DNA of 64,000 nt from Lachnospiraceae bacterium (GTDB lineage Bacteria; Bacillota; Clostridia; Lachnospirales; Lachnospiraceae). Positions 1 to 6,527 of this stretch are shown in pieces. The translations under genes were made by a program, and so were the position numbers. Each line of letters opens with the position of its first letter. The stretch's first letter is position 1. The stretch covers positions 1 to 64,000 of the forward strand of contig JAGKTQ010000014.1 in NCBI GenBank assembly GCA_021153325.1, given 5' to 3'. The notes beneath the pieces are model-generated. The model was not told where the DNA came from. It ran no database searches and was given only the letters and a program-made list of their open reading frames with translations.

Positions 1-1016
1 CAATCAAATTCATCCGGATTATATTTGTGCAGATGTTCATCACGATTTAATGTCTGCACCATTGCAAAAACATAATCTGCATCATAATCTGAATAACCTG
101 CACCGACTAATCCCATAGATATATTCTTACCAAAGACCTTCTGGTAAGATTTCTTTGTCTGTCTTGCTAATTGTCCACGATGTACTAAGAAAAGCACTCT
201 CTTGTAACCAAGCTCACGCATAGCAAATGCAGACGCATACGTTTTTCCAGTTCCCGTAGCAGAAATCAGTAATGCTCGTTCTTCCCCTGCCTCAATAATT
301 TTCTTTAAATTCACAATAAAACCAACCTGCATAGAGTTTGGCTGCAGGCGATACTTTTCAATAGATGGAAGCTCTTCACTTCGTGCAATTTCACGCTGCT
401 TTTTTATGATTTTATAGCGTTCCTTATATATCTCATAGAACTCATCATAATCTAACGCATATTCGCTGTTCCAAAGCTCATTAAACTCCTCTACCACTTG
501 CTGCGCAATCTCACCCTTTTCCGTTGATACAACACGGGTATTCCACTCACGATTACTTGTGAGCGCAGTCTTAGTCATATTAGAACTTCCGATGATTATT
601 CTGTAAATTTCATCTTTTCTAAAAATATAACCTTTTGTATGAAATCCATCTCCAGATGCTTCCACGTCATACATCTTTAATGTAATATTAGAAAGATTGT
701 TTAATTTTTCTAATGCTCGTGGTTCGCTAAAGTTTAAATAGTTTGTTGTAAGGATTTCTCCTTTAACGCCTCTTTTTTCCAGCTCTTTTAGTGTCTGTAA
801 TAGTGGCGTAATTCCACCCATCGTAATAAATGCTACGCTGATTTGAAATTGATTGCACACCAATAACTCATCCTCGATGGATGATAATACTTTCTTTCCT
901 TGCTTATAATTATTCGAAATAAACTGTGGCTTATATGCAAGATTAGACGCAACTGTTCCATCTATATATGCGGTTTCAAATCCGCTACGCAATTCTAATA
1001 ATTTCTCCTGCGTCAT
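1..1016 (-). CDS. DEAD/DEAH-box helicase with N-terminal phospholipase-D-like nuclease domain (3' part missing)
   Basis: The gene runs off the left edge; 338 codons are visible. Residues about 40-190 form a PLD-like domain with HTKGYIF (126-132) and IGSSNMT (142-148), the two halves of the HKD signature. A superfamily II helicase begins at about residue 225, with Walker A ATGTGKT (253-259) and a motif Ia-like FLVHR. This PLD-plus-helicase layout is known from proteins with C-terminal DUF3427 and from several defence or mobile loci. A role in processing foreign or damaged DNA is inference. The start ATG at 1016 lies 3 nt after the stop of the upstream HTH gene, and its ribosome site (GGAGG) lies inside that gene's end, so the two are translationally coupled. 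The C-terminal half of the helicase is outside the window. Confidence 0.85.
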   Translation of the reverse strand, partial: MTQEKLLELRSGFETAYIDGTVASNLAYKPQFISNNYKQGKKVLSSIEDELLVCNQFQISVAFITMGGITPLLQTLKELEKRGVKGEILTTNYLNFSEPRALEKLNNLSNITLKMYDVEASGDGFHTKGYIFRKDEIYRIIIGSSNMTKTALTSNREWNTRVVSTEKGEIAQQVVEEFNELWNSEYALDYDEFYEIYKERYKIIKKQREIARSEELPSIEKYRLQPNSMQVGFIVNLKKIIEAGEERALLISATGTGKTYASAFAMRELGYKRVLFLVHRGQLARQTKKSYQKVFGKNISMGLVGAGYSDYDADYVFAMVQTLNRDEHLHKYNPDEFD

Positions 1017-1019
1017 ATC

Positions 1020-1211
1020 CTACGCCTCCTTAGTAGATATATTCTTACGAGCTTTTCTAGGGTCTTCTGGTTTCTTTGCATCCATTGGAATCAACCACGT
1101 TTTTCCTTTCTTAACAGCTCCTTCAATGCGATTTTCACTACATAATAGTGATATTCTTCTCGCAGATATTTTCCATATTTTTGCCAATTCATTAGTAGTT
1201 AAATAATCCAT
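1020..1211 (-). CDS. small excisionase-like helix-turn-helix protein
   Basis: This 63-residue protein has a MerR/excisionase-type helix-turn-helix: YLTTNELAKIWKIS reads as helix-turn and GKTWLIP as the beta-wing. Its tail is basic (PEDPRKARKN). Proteins of this size are common in Clostridia next to integrases, helicases and restriction-like genes, where they bind DNA as small regulators. A good ribosome site (GGAGG) precedes ATG 1211. The stop lies 3 nt before the helicase start, so they form a two-gene operon and the protein probably regulates or assists the helicase. It could also be a leftover excisionase of a mobile element. Confidence 0.75.
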   Translation of the reverse strand: MDYLTTNELAKIWKISARRISLLCSENRIEGAVKKGKTWLIPMDAKKPEDPRKARKNISTKEA

Positions 1212-1290
1212 ATATAACCTCCAATTACTCCCACATATCCATATTATATTCTTTTATCGGAATAGTTTCAACTAGGTAATTTTTTCTATA

Positions 1291-1414
1291 TGTTGACTGC
1301 AGGAACCCGTAGCTATGCTGCAAGGCAAAAAAGAAGGCGTTAACTCCCAGAAAACATCCAGAAATCAAAGCCTTGCTGCCACTCAGCGTAGCATAGCTAC
1401 CCCTACAGTAAACA
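1291..1414. repeat. 124-bp imperfect inverted repeat (MITE-like or structured element)
   Basis: The outer arms 1291-1303 and 1402-1414 match with two mismatches. Inner arms are perfect: GTAGCTATGCT (1309-1319) with 1390-1400, and GCAAGGC (1320-1326) with 1370-1376. The loop is about 43 nt. An 84-codon TTG-initiated frame runs through it on the minus strand, but its content looks dictated by the repeat. No transposase is attached. The element sits directly upstream of the HTH-helicase operon. Confidence 0.55.
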
Positions 1415-1469
1415 TATTTATTTTCACTCTTTACTAACTCAGTTATCGCAATTTTTGCGACAGTTGGAG

Positions 1470-1492
1470 CAACACGCAAAAAATACGTGTTG
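1470..1492 (-). terminator. short hairpin after the metallophosphoesterase
   Basis: Arms CAACACG (1470-1476) and CGTGTTG (1486-1492) enclose a 9-nt A-rich loop immediately after the stop codon at 1493. There is no U-tract beyond the hairpin, so terminator function is uncertain. Confidence 0.35.
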
Positions 1493-2248
1493 TTACAAAA
1501 TCCTTATAATTTGCTCATAGACTAGAATCTCCCAAGCATTGACATATCTATTATCGTGATAATGTCCAAAAAACCATTTTTTGAACTGCACACTTCTTCG
1601 TATTTTTTCAAGATATTCCGTAAGATAATCTCTCTTATACCATCCTTCGCCAATTAAAGCTTGTGTACTGCTAGAACAACAATGTGATACTATAAAATCA
1701 ACTTTATTATCATTTAATATTAAATTTCTTATCCCTTCCTCCATTTCTTCTTCCGTTGGCAGTTCTTGTTCCCACCAACTGTAATGATTTATTCTATACG
1801 GCTTAAAATTTCTTTCTAATTCTTTTCTCTTTTTATGGAAATCCGGGTCATCGTATTCTAAAATACCACCGTTTATATCATGGCTCTTCGCCCCACCAAA
1901 AGTGAATATTTTCTTCCCCTCAAGCGTAAATACTTGTCCTCTCATCAGATGTATTACCGACGAGCGTATTTTATGAATTTTTCCACCTTTCCATTCTTCT
2001 ACAGGATAAGAATAAAGTCGGTCAAAGTTCTCATGATTCCCATCTACAAACAAAGTAGTAAACGATTTGTTTTCCAACCAATCCATCAAATATTTTTCCT
2101 TTTCACTTTCTTCATCCCGCACCCAAACACCACCAAAATCGCCGCAGATTATTACATAGTCATCCTTTGTCATTTCCTTTTGTTCCGGAAAATTTTCAAT
2201 ATCAAACTTTGTAAAATCTGCATGGCAATCACCTGTTATATATATCAT
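1493..2248 (-). CDS. calcineurin-like metallophosphoesterase
   Basis: The protein has 251 residues and carries the full binuclear-metal motif series: GDCHADF, ICGDFGG, VDGNHE, SHCC and GHYHD, in that order. It should hydrolyse phosphodiesters or phosphomonoesters; the substrate is unknown. The start is ATG 2248, preceded by GGGAG. An in-frame upstream ATG at 2302 would read through the palindrome at 2265-2289 and is rejected. A second, unrelated-length phosphoesterase lies just upstream with a 25-bp palindrome between them, suggesting a paired phosphoesterase module in the accessory island. Confidence 0.85.
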   Translation of the reverse strand: MIYITGDCHADFTKFDIENFPEQKEMTKDDYVIICGDFGGVWVRDEESEKEKYLMDWLENKSFTTLFVDGNHENFDRLYSYPVEEWKGGKIHKIRSSVIHLMRGQVFTLEGKKIFTFGGAKSHDINGGILEYDDPDFHKKRKELERNFKPYRINHYSWWEQELPTEEEMEEGIRNLILNDNKVDFIVSHCCSSSTQALIGEGWYKRDYLTEYLEKIRRSVQFKKWFFGHYHDNRYVNAWEILVYEQIIRIL

Positions 2249-2264
2249 TGTATGCTCCCTTCTT

Positions 2265-2289
2265 TTGAAGTTCCAAATTGGAACTTCAA
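2265..2289. repeat. 25-bp palindrome A
   Basis: Two perfect 12-bp arms (TTGAAGTTCCAA and its complement) surround one central A. The right arm overlaps the stop codon of the upstream phosphoesterase gene. It belongs to the same family as those at 2859-2883, 2898-2922 and 3305-3337, which share a TTGA..T..CAA-W-TTG..A..TCAA frame while the other positions change in pairs. Confidence 0.85.
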
Positions 2290-2804
2290 GTTTGTAATTC
2301 AAAAAATTCTTTTATCTGTTCGATAGACACTGGATAATATTTGTTTGCATCAATCCCCACATCATATCGTAATATTCCTTCCGCTTTTTGTAGCAAATTA
2401 TAATCGCCTTTACTATGGATATGACCGTGCAGATGTAAAGCCCCGTGCCTAGATTTCGGCCATGACATCATCGGATAATGCATCAGTGATACATTCACCC
2501 CATTCACCGCAATTTCCAAAAAATCATAGATTCCATTAAATAAATCCTCATCATACTTTTTATCGTGATTTCCTTTACATAAAATCTTTTTCCCGTTTAA
2601 CCTACTAATCATCTTATTCACATCTACTACCGGTGTTCTGTGTGCAATATCCCCTAAAATATAGACTGTGTCGTTTTTCTTTACATATGAATTAAAATTA
2701 CAAATCAATACCTCGTTCATTTCTTCCACCGTTTCAAATGGGCGTTCACACATACTGATAGCAGCTCTATGACCTAAATGTAAATCGCTTGTAAACCATA
2801 TCAT
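2286..2804 (-). CDS. metallophosphoesterase family protein (small)
   Basis: This 172-residue phosphoesterase has SDLHLGH at its N terminus, then ILGDIAH, GNHD, LMHYP and LHGHIHS, the complete metal-binding set. The length fits the small YfcE/MJ0936-like group. The start is ATG 2804, with AGGAGGTG six bases upstream. The longer frame from 2870 reads through palindrome B and has no ribosome site. Its stop lies within palindrome A, so it and the next phosphoesterase are probably co-transcribed. The substrate is unknown; nucleic-acid end or cyclic-nucleotide processing is possible. Confidence 0.85.
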   Translation of the reverse strand: MIWFTSDLHLGHRAAISMCERPFETVEEMNEVLICNFNSYVKKNDTVYILGDIAHRTPVVDVNKMISRLNGKKILCKGNHDKKYDEDLFNGIYDFLEIAVNGVNVSLMHYPMMSWPKSRHGALHLHGHIHSKGDYNLLQKAEGILRYDVGIDANKYYPVSIEQIKEFFELQT

Positions 2805-2858
2805 TCTTTTCACCTCCTGTATAAAGTGTTCAAATTCGAACATTTTAAATATCTTCTT

Positions 2859-2883
2859 TTGATATTCCAATTTGGAATATCAA
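2859..2883. repeat. 25-bp palindrome B
   Basis: Perfect 12-bp arms (TTGATATTCCAA) surround one central T, upstream of the small phosphoesterase gene. A weaker 16-bp relative (TGTTCAAATTCGAACA) lies at 2827-2842, between it and the ribosome site. Confidence 0.85.
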
Positions 2884-2897
2884 GTTAATCTTTTATT

Positions 2898-2922
2898 TTG
2901 AGGTCACAAATTGTGACCTCAT
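2898..2922. repeat. 25-bp palindrome C
   Basis: Eleven perfect pairs (TGAGGTCACAA) surround a central A; the twelfth pair is mismatched. A mini version, TGCAA-T-TTGCA, follows at 2925-2935. Both lie in the leader region of the minus-strand phosphoesterase operon. Confidence 0.8.
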
Positions 2923-2993
2923 TTTGCAATTTGCATTTTCTGCAAATTACTATTCCTATCTCTTGCTTTATCACCAGTTATCTTTAATTTGTA

Positions 2994-3022
2994 TTGAATT
3001 TTTCAAAGCTATTGCCTATAAT
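2994..3022 (+). promoter_or_regulatory. sigma-A promoter for the antitoxin RNA
   Basis: TTGAAT (2994-2999), a 17-nt spacer and TATAAT (3017-3022) predict transcription from about 3029 on the plus strand, into the region complementary to the toxin transcript. Confidence 0.75.
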
Positions 3023-3028
3023 ATACTT

Positions 3029-3138
3029 AACAAGGTAGTCGGAAGGTGAGTGCACTTCACCCGTCCCGGCGAAATTTAAAACAAGTTACAAAAAGTAGTC
3101 GTCCTAAACTTTTCCAGAGAGCAGGACGGCTATTTTTT
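3029..3138 (+). ncRNA. putative type I antitoxin RNA
   Basis: A transcript from the promoter at 2994-3022 would end at the hairpin 3096-3132 followed by six T, giving about 110 nt. Its 3' part is antisense to the toxin stop codon and 3' untranslated region on the minus strand. This tail-to-tail arrangement is the one seen in TxpA/RatA and BsrG/SR4. The internal hairpin GGTGAGTGCACTTCACC (3046-3062) is probably an extra fold. Confidence 0.65.
3096..3138. terminator. shared bidirectional terminator of the toxin-antitoxin pair
   Basis: Arms TAGTCGTCCT (3096-3105) and AGGACGGCTA (3123-3132) are followed by T6 on the plus strand and CTTTTT on the minus strand, so both convergent RNAs can stop here. 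The toxin stop codon lies inside the stem. Confidence 0.75.
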
Positions 3139-3216
3139 ATGATTTTTCATATCCAGAATTGCCACAATCAATAACGCTACGGTTAAGATTACAATAAATT
3201 CCTCATATGTACTCAT
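3130..3216 (-). CDS. putative holin-like type I toxin, 28 residues
   Basis: This is a 28-residue peptide with an acidic start (MSTYEEF), a single hydrophobic helix (IVILTVALLIVAIL) and a basic tail (KNHKK). That is the signature of the Firmicutes putative holin-like toxin family (MSTYE...), whose members insert in the membrane and are silenced by an antisense RNA. The start is ATG 3216, preceded by AAAGGATG. A TATAAT box lies at 3284-3289. The terminator hairpin begins within the stop codon and the antisense RNA overlaps it. The pair is probably a maintenance element of the island. Confidence 0.75.
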   Translation of the reverse strand: MSTYEEFIVILTVALLIVAILDMKNHKK

Positions 3217-3283
3217 AAGCATCATCCTTTCCACAAAGCTCGGAACGGATGAGAGCACGTCCCCCAACTACCCGGGTAAGTAT

Positions 3284-3289
3284 ATTATA
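3284..3289 (-). promoter_or_regulatory. -10 box of the toxin promoter
   Basis: TATAAT on the minus strand, about 70 nt upstream of the toxin start. The -35 position is poor and falls close to palindrome D, so the palindrome may influence this promoter. Confidence 0.5.
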
Positions 3290-3304
3290 TTTGCAAATTT
3301 ACTT

Positions 3305-3337
3305 AAACTTGAGGTGCCAATTTGGCACCTCAAGTTT
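3305..3337. repeat. 33-bp perfect palindrome D
   Basis: Two perfect 16-bp arms (AAACTTGAGGTGCCAA) surround a single T. It begins two bases after the stop codon of the XRE-AAA gene. Its 25-bp core matches the A-C family frame. No U-tract follows on either strand, so it is not a standard terminator. Confidence 0.85.
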
Positions 3338-3339
3338 CA

Positions 3340-4566
3340 CTATAATTTTTCATTATTTAAATGCTCAACAACAGACCTTGGATTAAATATCTCTTTTTCT
3401 CCCGAAGAGTAGCCTCCTTCCCACTCAAGAAATTCCCTATACTTTTCTGCAATGCCATAGTAATCTAACATTATTTGTACTTCCTCCTGATTAAATCCAA
3501 AGTAATCAATATAACGGTTACCTAAAATAGAATTTTCTATTATATTATTAAGTCCGGTCAGTTCTTTCCATCTTGCAATGCTCATGACACCACTCAAAAA
3601 TCCATAAGCTAAATGTGAATTATCCTTCAACCCACTGGAAAGTAATATATCCATAAAATTAACCACTTTATCATAATATCCATGCGCACGCCCCATCAAA
3701 AGCGGAACATCATATTCATCTATAATAACAATCGGAGCTATGCCATAATCCAACTGCAGCATATGCGAAAGATTTAAAAAGGCACACGATACATCTACGA
3801 CACATGCCTCCCCATTCAGCATTTTCTCCATGTATGCCTTTTGATAAGAGATTACTTTTTCACTTTGAAGCAATTTCTTATGTCTTTCTAATTCATCTCG
3901 TAGTATTTTATAAATCATATCATATGTCCCTTCCCACGTTTCAGCTCCCACATTCTTGAATGAAATATATATAACCGGATACTTTCCTTGGTACTGTTGA
4001 TATTCCTTTCCACACTTCCATATTTTCTTATCTTGGAAATAAACAGATGTATCTTCTTCTGATTTTTCAAAGAACACTCGTAACATATCCATATTTAATG
4101 ACTTTCCAAATCCCGTTGGTCGAGTAAACAACGACACCAATGGTCGCTCATCTATAAAATCTCGTATCAGCAATGTTTTATCTACATAATAATATTCACT
4201 TGAAATCTTACGATAATCTGTTATTCCATTTGGCACCGGCAGTTTCTTATCAGTCTGTCTTCTTTTTGCTCGCTTTCGTTCTACTATATTCTGCTCCCAA
4301 AATAATACCTTTCCTGCTTCATCTGTAGCAATTCCATCTAAATCACTATCTAATTCCAGCACAAACAATACCGCCGCATATGCCCCAATTGACACTGTAG
4401 CTACTCCTCGCTCTATTGCATAAAATGTGCTTTCCCCTATGCCAGCTTGCTTGGAAATCATTTCTGCGCTTATATTCCGACGTAACCTTGCTTTCTTTAT
4501 ACGCTGCCCCAATTTCTTTAATTTGTCTTCTGTATTAGGTTCCAGAATTAGCGTTTTCCTAGACAT
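3340..4566 (-). CDS. XRE-domain / AAA-ATPase-like fusion, C-terminally short
   Basis: Residues about 15-85 are a HipB-like helix-turn-helix (ISAEMISKQAGIGESTFYAIERG). After a basic linker, residues about 115-395 match the AAA-ATPase-like family (PF09820): FTRPTGFGKS is the Walker A and PIVIIDEYD the Walker B. Family members normally continue into a PD-(D/E)XK nuclease domain. Here the protein ends soon after the NP..V box (FNPRSVVEHL), so that nuclease half is missing. The stop lies next to palindrome D, which may mark the truncation point. GAGG precedes ATG 4566. The fused regulator, a promoter with an overlapping inverted repeat and the family context suggest a self-regulated toxin-antitoxin-like or defence protein; this is inference. 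Confidence 0.75.
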   Translation of the reverse strand: MSRKTLILEPNTEDKLKKLGQRIKKARLRRNISAEMISKQAGIGESTFYAIERGVATVSIGAYAAVLFVLELDSDLDGIATDEAGKVLFWEQNIVERKRAKRRQTDKKLPVPNGITDYRKISSEYYYVDKTLLIRDFIDERPLVSLFTRPTGFGKSLNMDMLRVFFEKSEEDTSVYFQDKKIWKCGKEYQQYQGKYPVIYISFKNVGAETWEGTYDMIYKILRDELERHKKLLQSEKVISYQKAYMEKMLNGEACVVDVSCAFLNLSHMLQLDYGIAPIVIIDEYDVPLLMGRAHGYYDKVVNFMDILLSSGLKDNSHLAYGFLSGVMSIARWKELTGLNNIIENSILGNRYIDYFGFNQEEVQIMLDYYGIAEKYREFLEWEGGYSSGEKEIFNPRSVVEHLNNEKL

Positions 4567-4599
4567 TCTCTAACCTCTTTTCCTCGTTGATACATAAAA

Positions 4600-4656
4600 A
4601 TATCCTCCTACCATAAACCCTGAACGGGCCTATAGTAAGAGGATATCATTTGTCAA
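4600..4656 (-). promoter_or_regulatory. promoter with inverted-repeat operator for the XRE-AAA gene
   Basis: On the minus strand TTGACA (4656-4651) is separated by 16 nt from TATAGG (4634-4629). ATATCCTC (4600-4607) and GAGGATAT (4639-4646) form an inverted repeat across the -10. HipB-type regulators bind TATCC...GGATA repeats, so autoregulation by the fused XRE domain is plausible, although the spacing here is wider than the E. coli site. A further hairpin, TTGGACT/AGTCCAA, lies at 4668-4684. Confidence 0.55.
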
Positions 4657-4690
4657 TACTTTTTGCATTGGACTGTTAGTCCAAAACCTT

Positions 4691-5026
4691 TTATGCAACT
4701 GATTGATACATCTTTTTACAGTATAATAGAATTCGTTTCTGTGCTGCCTCCATATTATATCGTTCTATATCATAAATAATAGGCATTGCATTTTTCTTTA
4801 CCAATAAATCTTCCATATGGACGTCTAATAATTCACTAAGCATCAGCAAATGGTCCACAGATGGTAATATCAATCCTTTATACCATCGGTAAATCGGCTG
4901 CACACATGATAAATGCAAATACTCTTGTATCATGCGTGGCGTGTAGCCCGATGTTTCAATGATATACTTTAGTTTTCTTCCGGTTCGCTGCATATCTATG
5001 TTGGGATATGTAATTCTCTTTGCCAT
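4691..5026 (-). CDS. XRE-family helix-turn-helix regulator
   Basis: This 111-residue protein has an HTH spanning about residues 10-65 (GRKLKYIIETSGYT, then VQPIYRWYKG and PSVDHLLMLSELLDV), typical of Cro/CI-like regulators carried by integrative elements of Clostridia. The C-terminal helix is basic (AAQKRILLYCKKMY). The start is ATG 5026, with GGAGGAG at 5033-5038. The frame extends to 5047, but that region contains the ribosome site. It is transcribed divergently from the small RNA at 5127, and their promoters nearly overlap, so it may control that RNA. Confidence 0.8.
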   Translation of the reverse strand: MAKRITYPNIDMQRTGRKLKYIIETSGYTPRMIQEYLHLSCVQPIYRWYKGLILPSVDHLLMLSELLDVHMEDLLVKKNAMPIIYDIERYNMEAAQKRILLYCKKMYQSVA

Positions 5027-5091
5027 TATATCTCCTCCAACTAACATTTTTCTTTAATCTACAATATACCACAGTTTACCGATATTTTCAC

Positions 5092-5120
5092 TTGATTCCG
5101 TTACATTACTCGCTTATCAT
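5092..5120 (+). promoter_or_regulatory. sigma-A promoter of the three-hairpin RNA
   Basis: TTGATT (5092-5097), a 17-nt spacer and TATCAT (5115-5120). The predicted start, about 5127, coincides with the first base of the first hairpin. Confidence 0.7.
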
Positions 5121-5126
5121 AGTCTC

Positions 5127-5314
5127 ATGAAATGGGTTTTATGTCGTGTACAGCCATTGGCTCAATCGGGTAGCTCATTTCATCTTCAGAGAAGCGAGTT
5201 TTTGACTGAGTAATTTCTTCGGATTGGAAATGGGTACTCGCTTCTATACTGAGAAACGAGTTTTGTTACTGAGTAAAGTCTTCGGACCGGAAAAGGGTAC
5301 TCGTTTCTTTTTTT
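5127..5314 (+). ncRNA. orphan ~188-nt RNA made of three related hairpins
   Basis: Unit 1 pairs 5127-5138 with 5172-5183. Unit 2 pairs AGAAGCGAGT (5190-5199) with ACTCGCTTCT (5236-5245). Unit 3 pairs AGAAACGAGT (5252-5261) with ACTCGTTTCT (5299-5308), followed by T7 (5308-5314). Units 2 and 3 are direct repeats whose stems differ by a compensated G-C to A-T change, which argues for selection on structure. Each 3' arm follows GGGTA, and an inner GAGTA/TACTC pairing competes with the outer stem. Unit 3 has a GTC-TTCG-GAC tetraloop. No open frame of note is present. I do not recognise the family. Confidence 0.65.
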
Positions 5315-5323
5315 ATATCTATG

Positions 5324-5407
5324 TTTGCACTTTCAAAATATTAAAGTGCAAATTTTGCGCTTTATTATTTCAGTAGAGGGAAATTTTGCCCCCTACTACT
5401 TTTTTAT
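5324..5407 (+). terminator. palindrome cluster and second possible terminator
   Basis: TTTGCACTTT (5324-5333) pairs with AAAGTGCAAA (5343-5352), which can alternatively pair with 5354-5363. GTAGAGGG (5373-5380) pairs with CCCCCTAC (5389-5396, one mismatch) and is followed shortly by T6 (5401-5406). From 5408 to about 5500 nothing is recognisable. Confidence 0.4.
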
Positions 5408-5504
5408 CATAATGCATCTACTTATCTATAATAAAATTCTTTTTACTACACTTAAAAATTATCACAATTATCATTTCCACGCAATATCCAATTTCACTTA
5501 ACCA

Positions 5505-5585
5505 CACAATATTTTGTGCTTTCTAGTCTTTGTTTTCACAAAATATCGTTTTGCACTTGACAAAGTGATAATTTCATCTTATTAT
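5505..5585 (+). promoter_or_regulatory. promoter and operators of the XRE/ImmA operon
   Basis: TTGACA (5557-5562), 17 nt, TATTAT (5580-5585) is a strong sigma-A promoter. CACTT-GACA-AAGTG (5554-5567) overlaps the -35, and CACAA-TATT-TTGTG (5505-5518) lies upstream. Both have 5-4-5 symmetry and fit operators for the XRE repressor encoded next. Confidence 0.7.
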
Positions 5586-5632
5586 TTCTGTGAGAACATG
5601 AAAACTACACAAAAACTAAAGGAGGACGTACT

Positions 5633-5953
5633 ATGGCAAATAAGATAGGCAAAAGAATATCTGAATTGTTAACAGAAAGGGGGATTTCCCAAAAAGATTT
5701 GTCAATTAAAGCCAACATAACAGAATCCGCTGTATCCCATTATGTAAATGGCGACCGTATTCCACGAGGTGTAAACTTAGCAAAGATTGCAACTGCATTG
5801 GATACTACTACTGATTATCTTTTAGGCGTTGGCGAAACAACAGATAAAGATGAAGATATTGCGTTAGCAAAAACATTAATCGCACGTAACGCAGGAGATT
5901 TATCAGAAACTGAAAGACTTGAATTAATAAGTTTATTAACCCACAAAAAATAA
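5633..5953 (+). CDS. XRE-family repressor (ImmR-like)
   Basis: The protein has 106 residues. The N-terminal 65 form a Cro/CI HTH (ISQKDLSIKANITESAVSHYVNG, then IATALDTTTDYLLG), followed by a short helical tail probably used for dimerisation. AAAGGAGGA precedes ATG 5633. It is the first gene of an operon with an ImmA-type protease, the arrangement known from ICEBs1 and many prophages, where the protease cleaves the repressor to induce the element. Inverted repeats over its own promoter suggest autorepression. Confidence 0.85.
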   Translation: MANKIGKRISELLTERGISQKDLSIKANITESAVSHYVNGDRIPRGVNLAKIATALDTTTDYLLGVGETTDKDEDIALAKTLIARNAGDLSETERLELISLLTHKK

Positions 5954-5966
5954 GGAGGACTTGTAC

Positions 5967-6515
5967 TTGCGACTCAAAGATGAAACATACGAATACATAA
6001 AACAAGTTGTAATTGACAACTTCATTTATTATAAAATCAGAGGCATTCCCATTAATCCCTTTGAAATTGCAATCACGCTTGGAATAACTATCATTCCTTA
6101 TTCAGCACTTAGTGAACGAGCAAGGGAACTTAGCCTAAAAACAAGTGTTGATGGTTATTCAGTGCCTGGAAATGATGGTTCATATACCATTTACTATAAC
6201 GATAAATGTCGTAGTTACGGTAGAGTCAAAAATACTATAATGCATGAAATTGCACATTTTCTTCTCGGTCACACACAAGACGGACCTTCAGAAGAAGCCG
6301 AGGCAAACTTCTTTGCAAAATATGCATTAGCTCCACCACCATTAATCCACAATATGCGTGGCGAAATAAATCCACACACTATAACTGAGGTTTTTCAAAT
6401 CAGTGTAAGTGCTGCACTTAACGCTTTTGATTATTATCAAAAATGGTTAAGATTTGGCGGAGACAATTACACTGAGTATGAAATACAATTACTAGAACTC
6501 TTCGAAGTAGCTTAG
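5967..6515 (+). CDS. ImmA/IrrE-family zinc metallopeptidase
   Basis: The protein has 182 residues. HEIAHFLLGH is the HExxH zinc motif with its third ligand region, and EEAEANFFAKYAL is the following conserved glutamate helix; together they define the ImmA/IrrE (COG2856) family. I place the start at TTG 5967, because AGGAGG (5953-5958) is 8 nt away; a TTG at 5961 would leave only 2 nt. It follows the repressor gene by 13 nt and presumably cleaves that repressor upon a signal. The presence of the pair supports a prophage or ICE origin for this stretch. Confidence 0.85.
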   Translation: MRLKDETYEYIKQVVIDNFIYYKIRGIPINPFEIAITLGITIIPYSALSERARELSLKTSVDGYSVPGNDGSYTIYYNDKCRSYGRVKNTIMHEIAHFLLGHTQDGPSEEAEANFFAKYALAPPPLIHNMRGEINPHTITEVFQISVSAALNAFDYYQKWLRFGGDNYTEYEIQLLELFEVA

Positions 6516-6527
6516 GAGGTGATTCAA

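Noticed and set aside
1225..1479. 84-codon minus-strand frame starting at TTG
   Set aside because: It has no ribosome site and most of it is formed by the arms of the inverted repeat at 1291-1414, so it is treated as part of the repeat.
3305..3337. Palindrome D as an intrinsic terminator
   Set aside because: Near-zero loop and no U-tract on either strand; family resemblance to the other palindromes explains it better.
5127..5314. Tandem repeats that could suggest a CRISPR array
   Set aside because: Only three units, each self-complementary and unlike one another in place of uniform spacers; no cas genes nearby.
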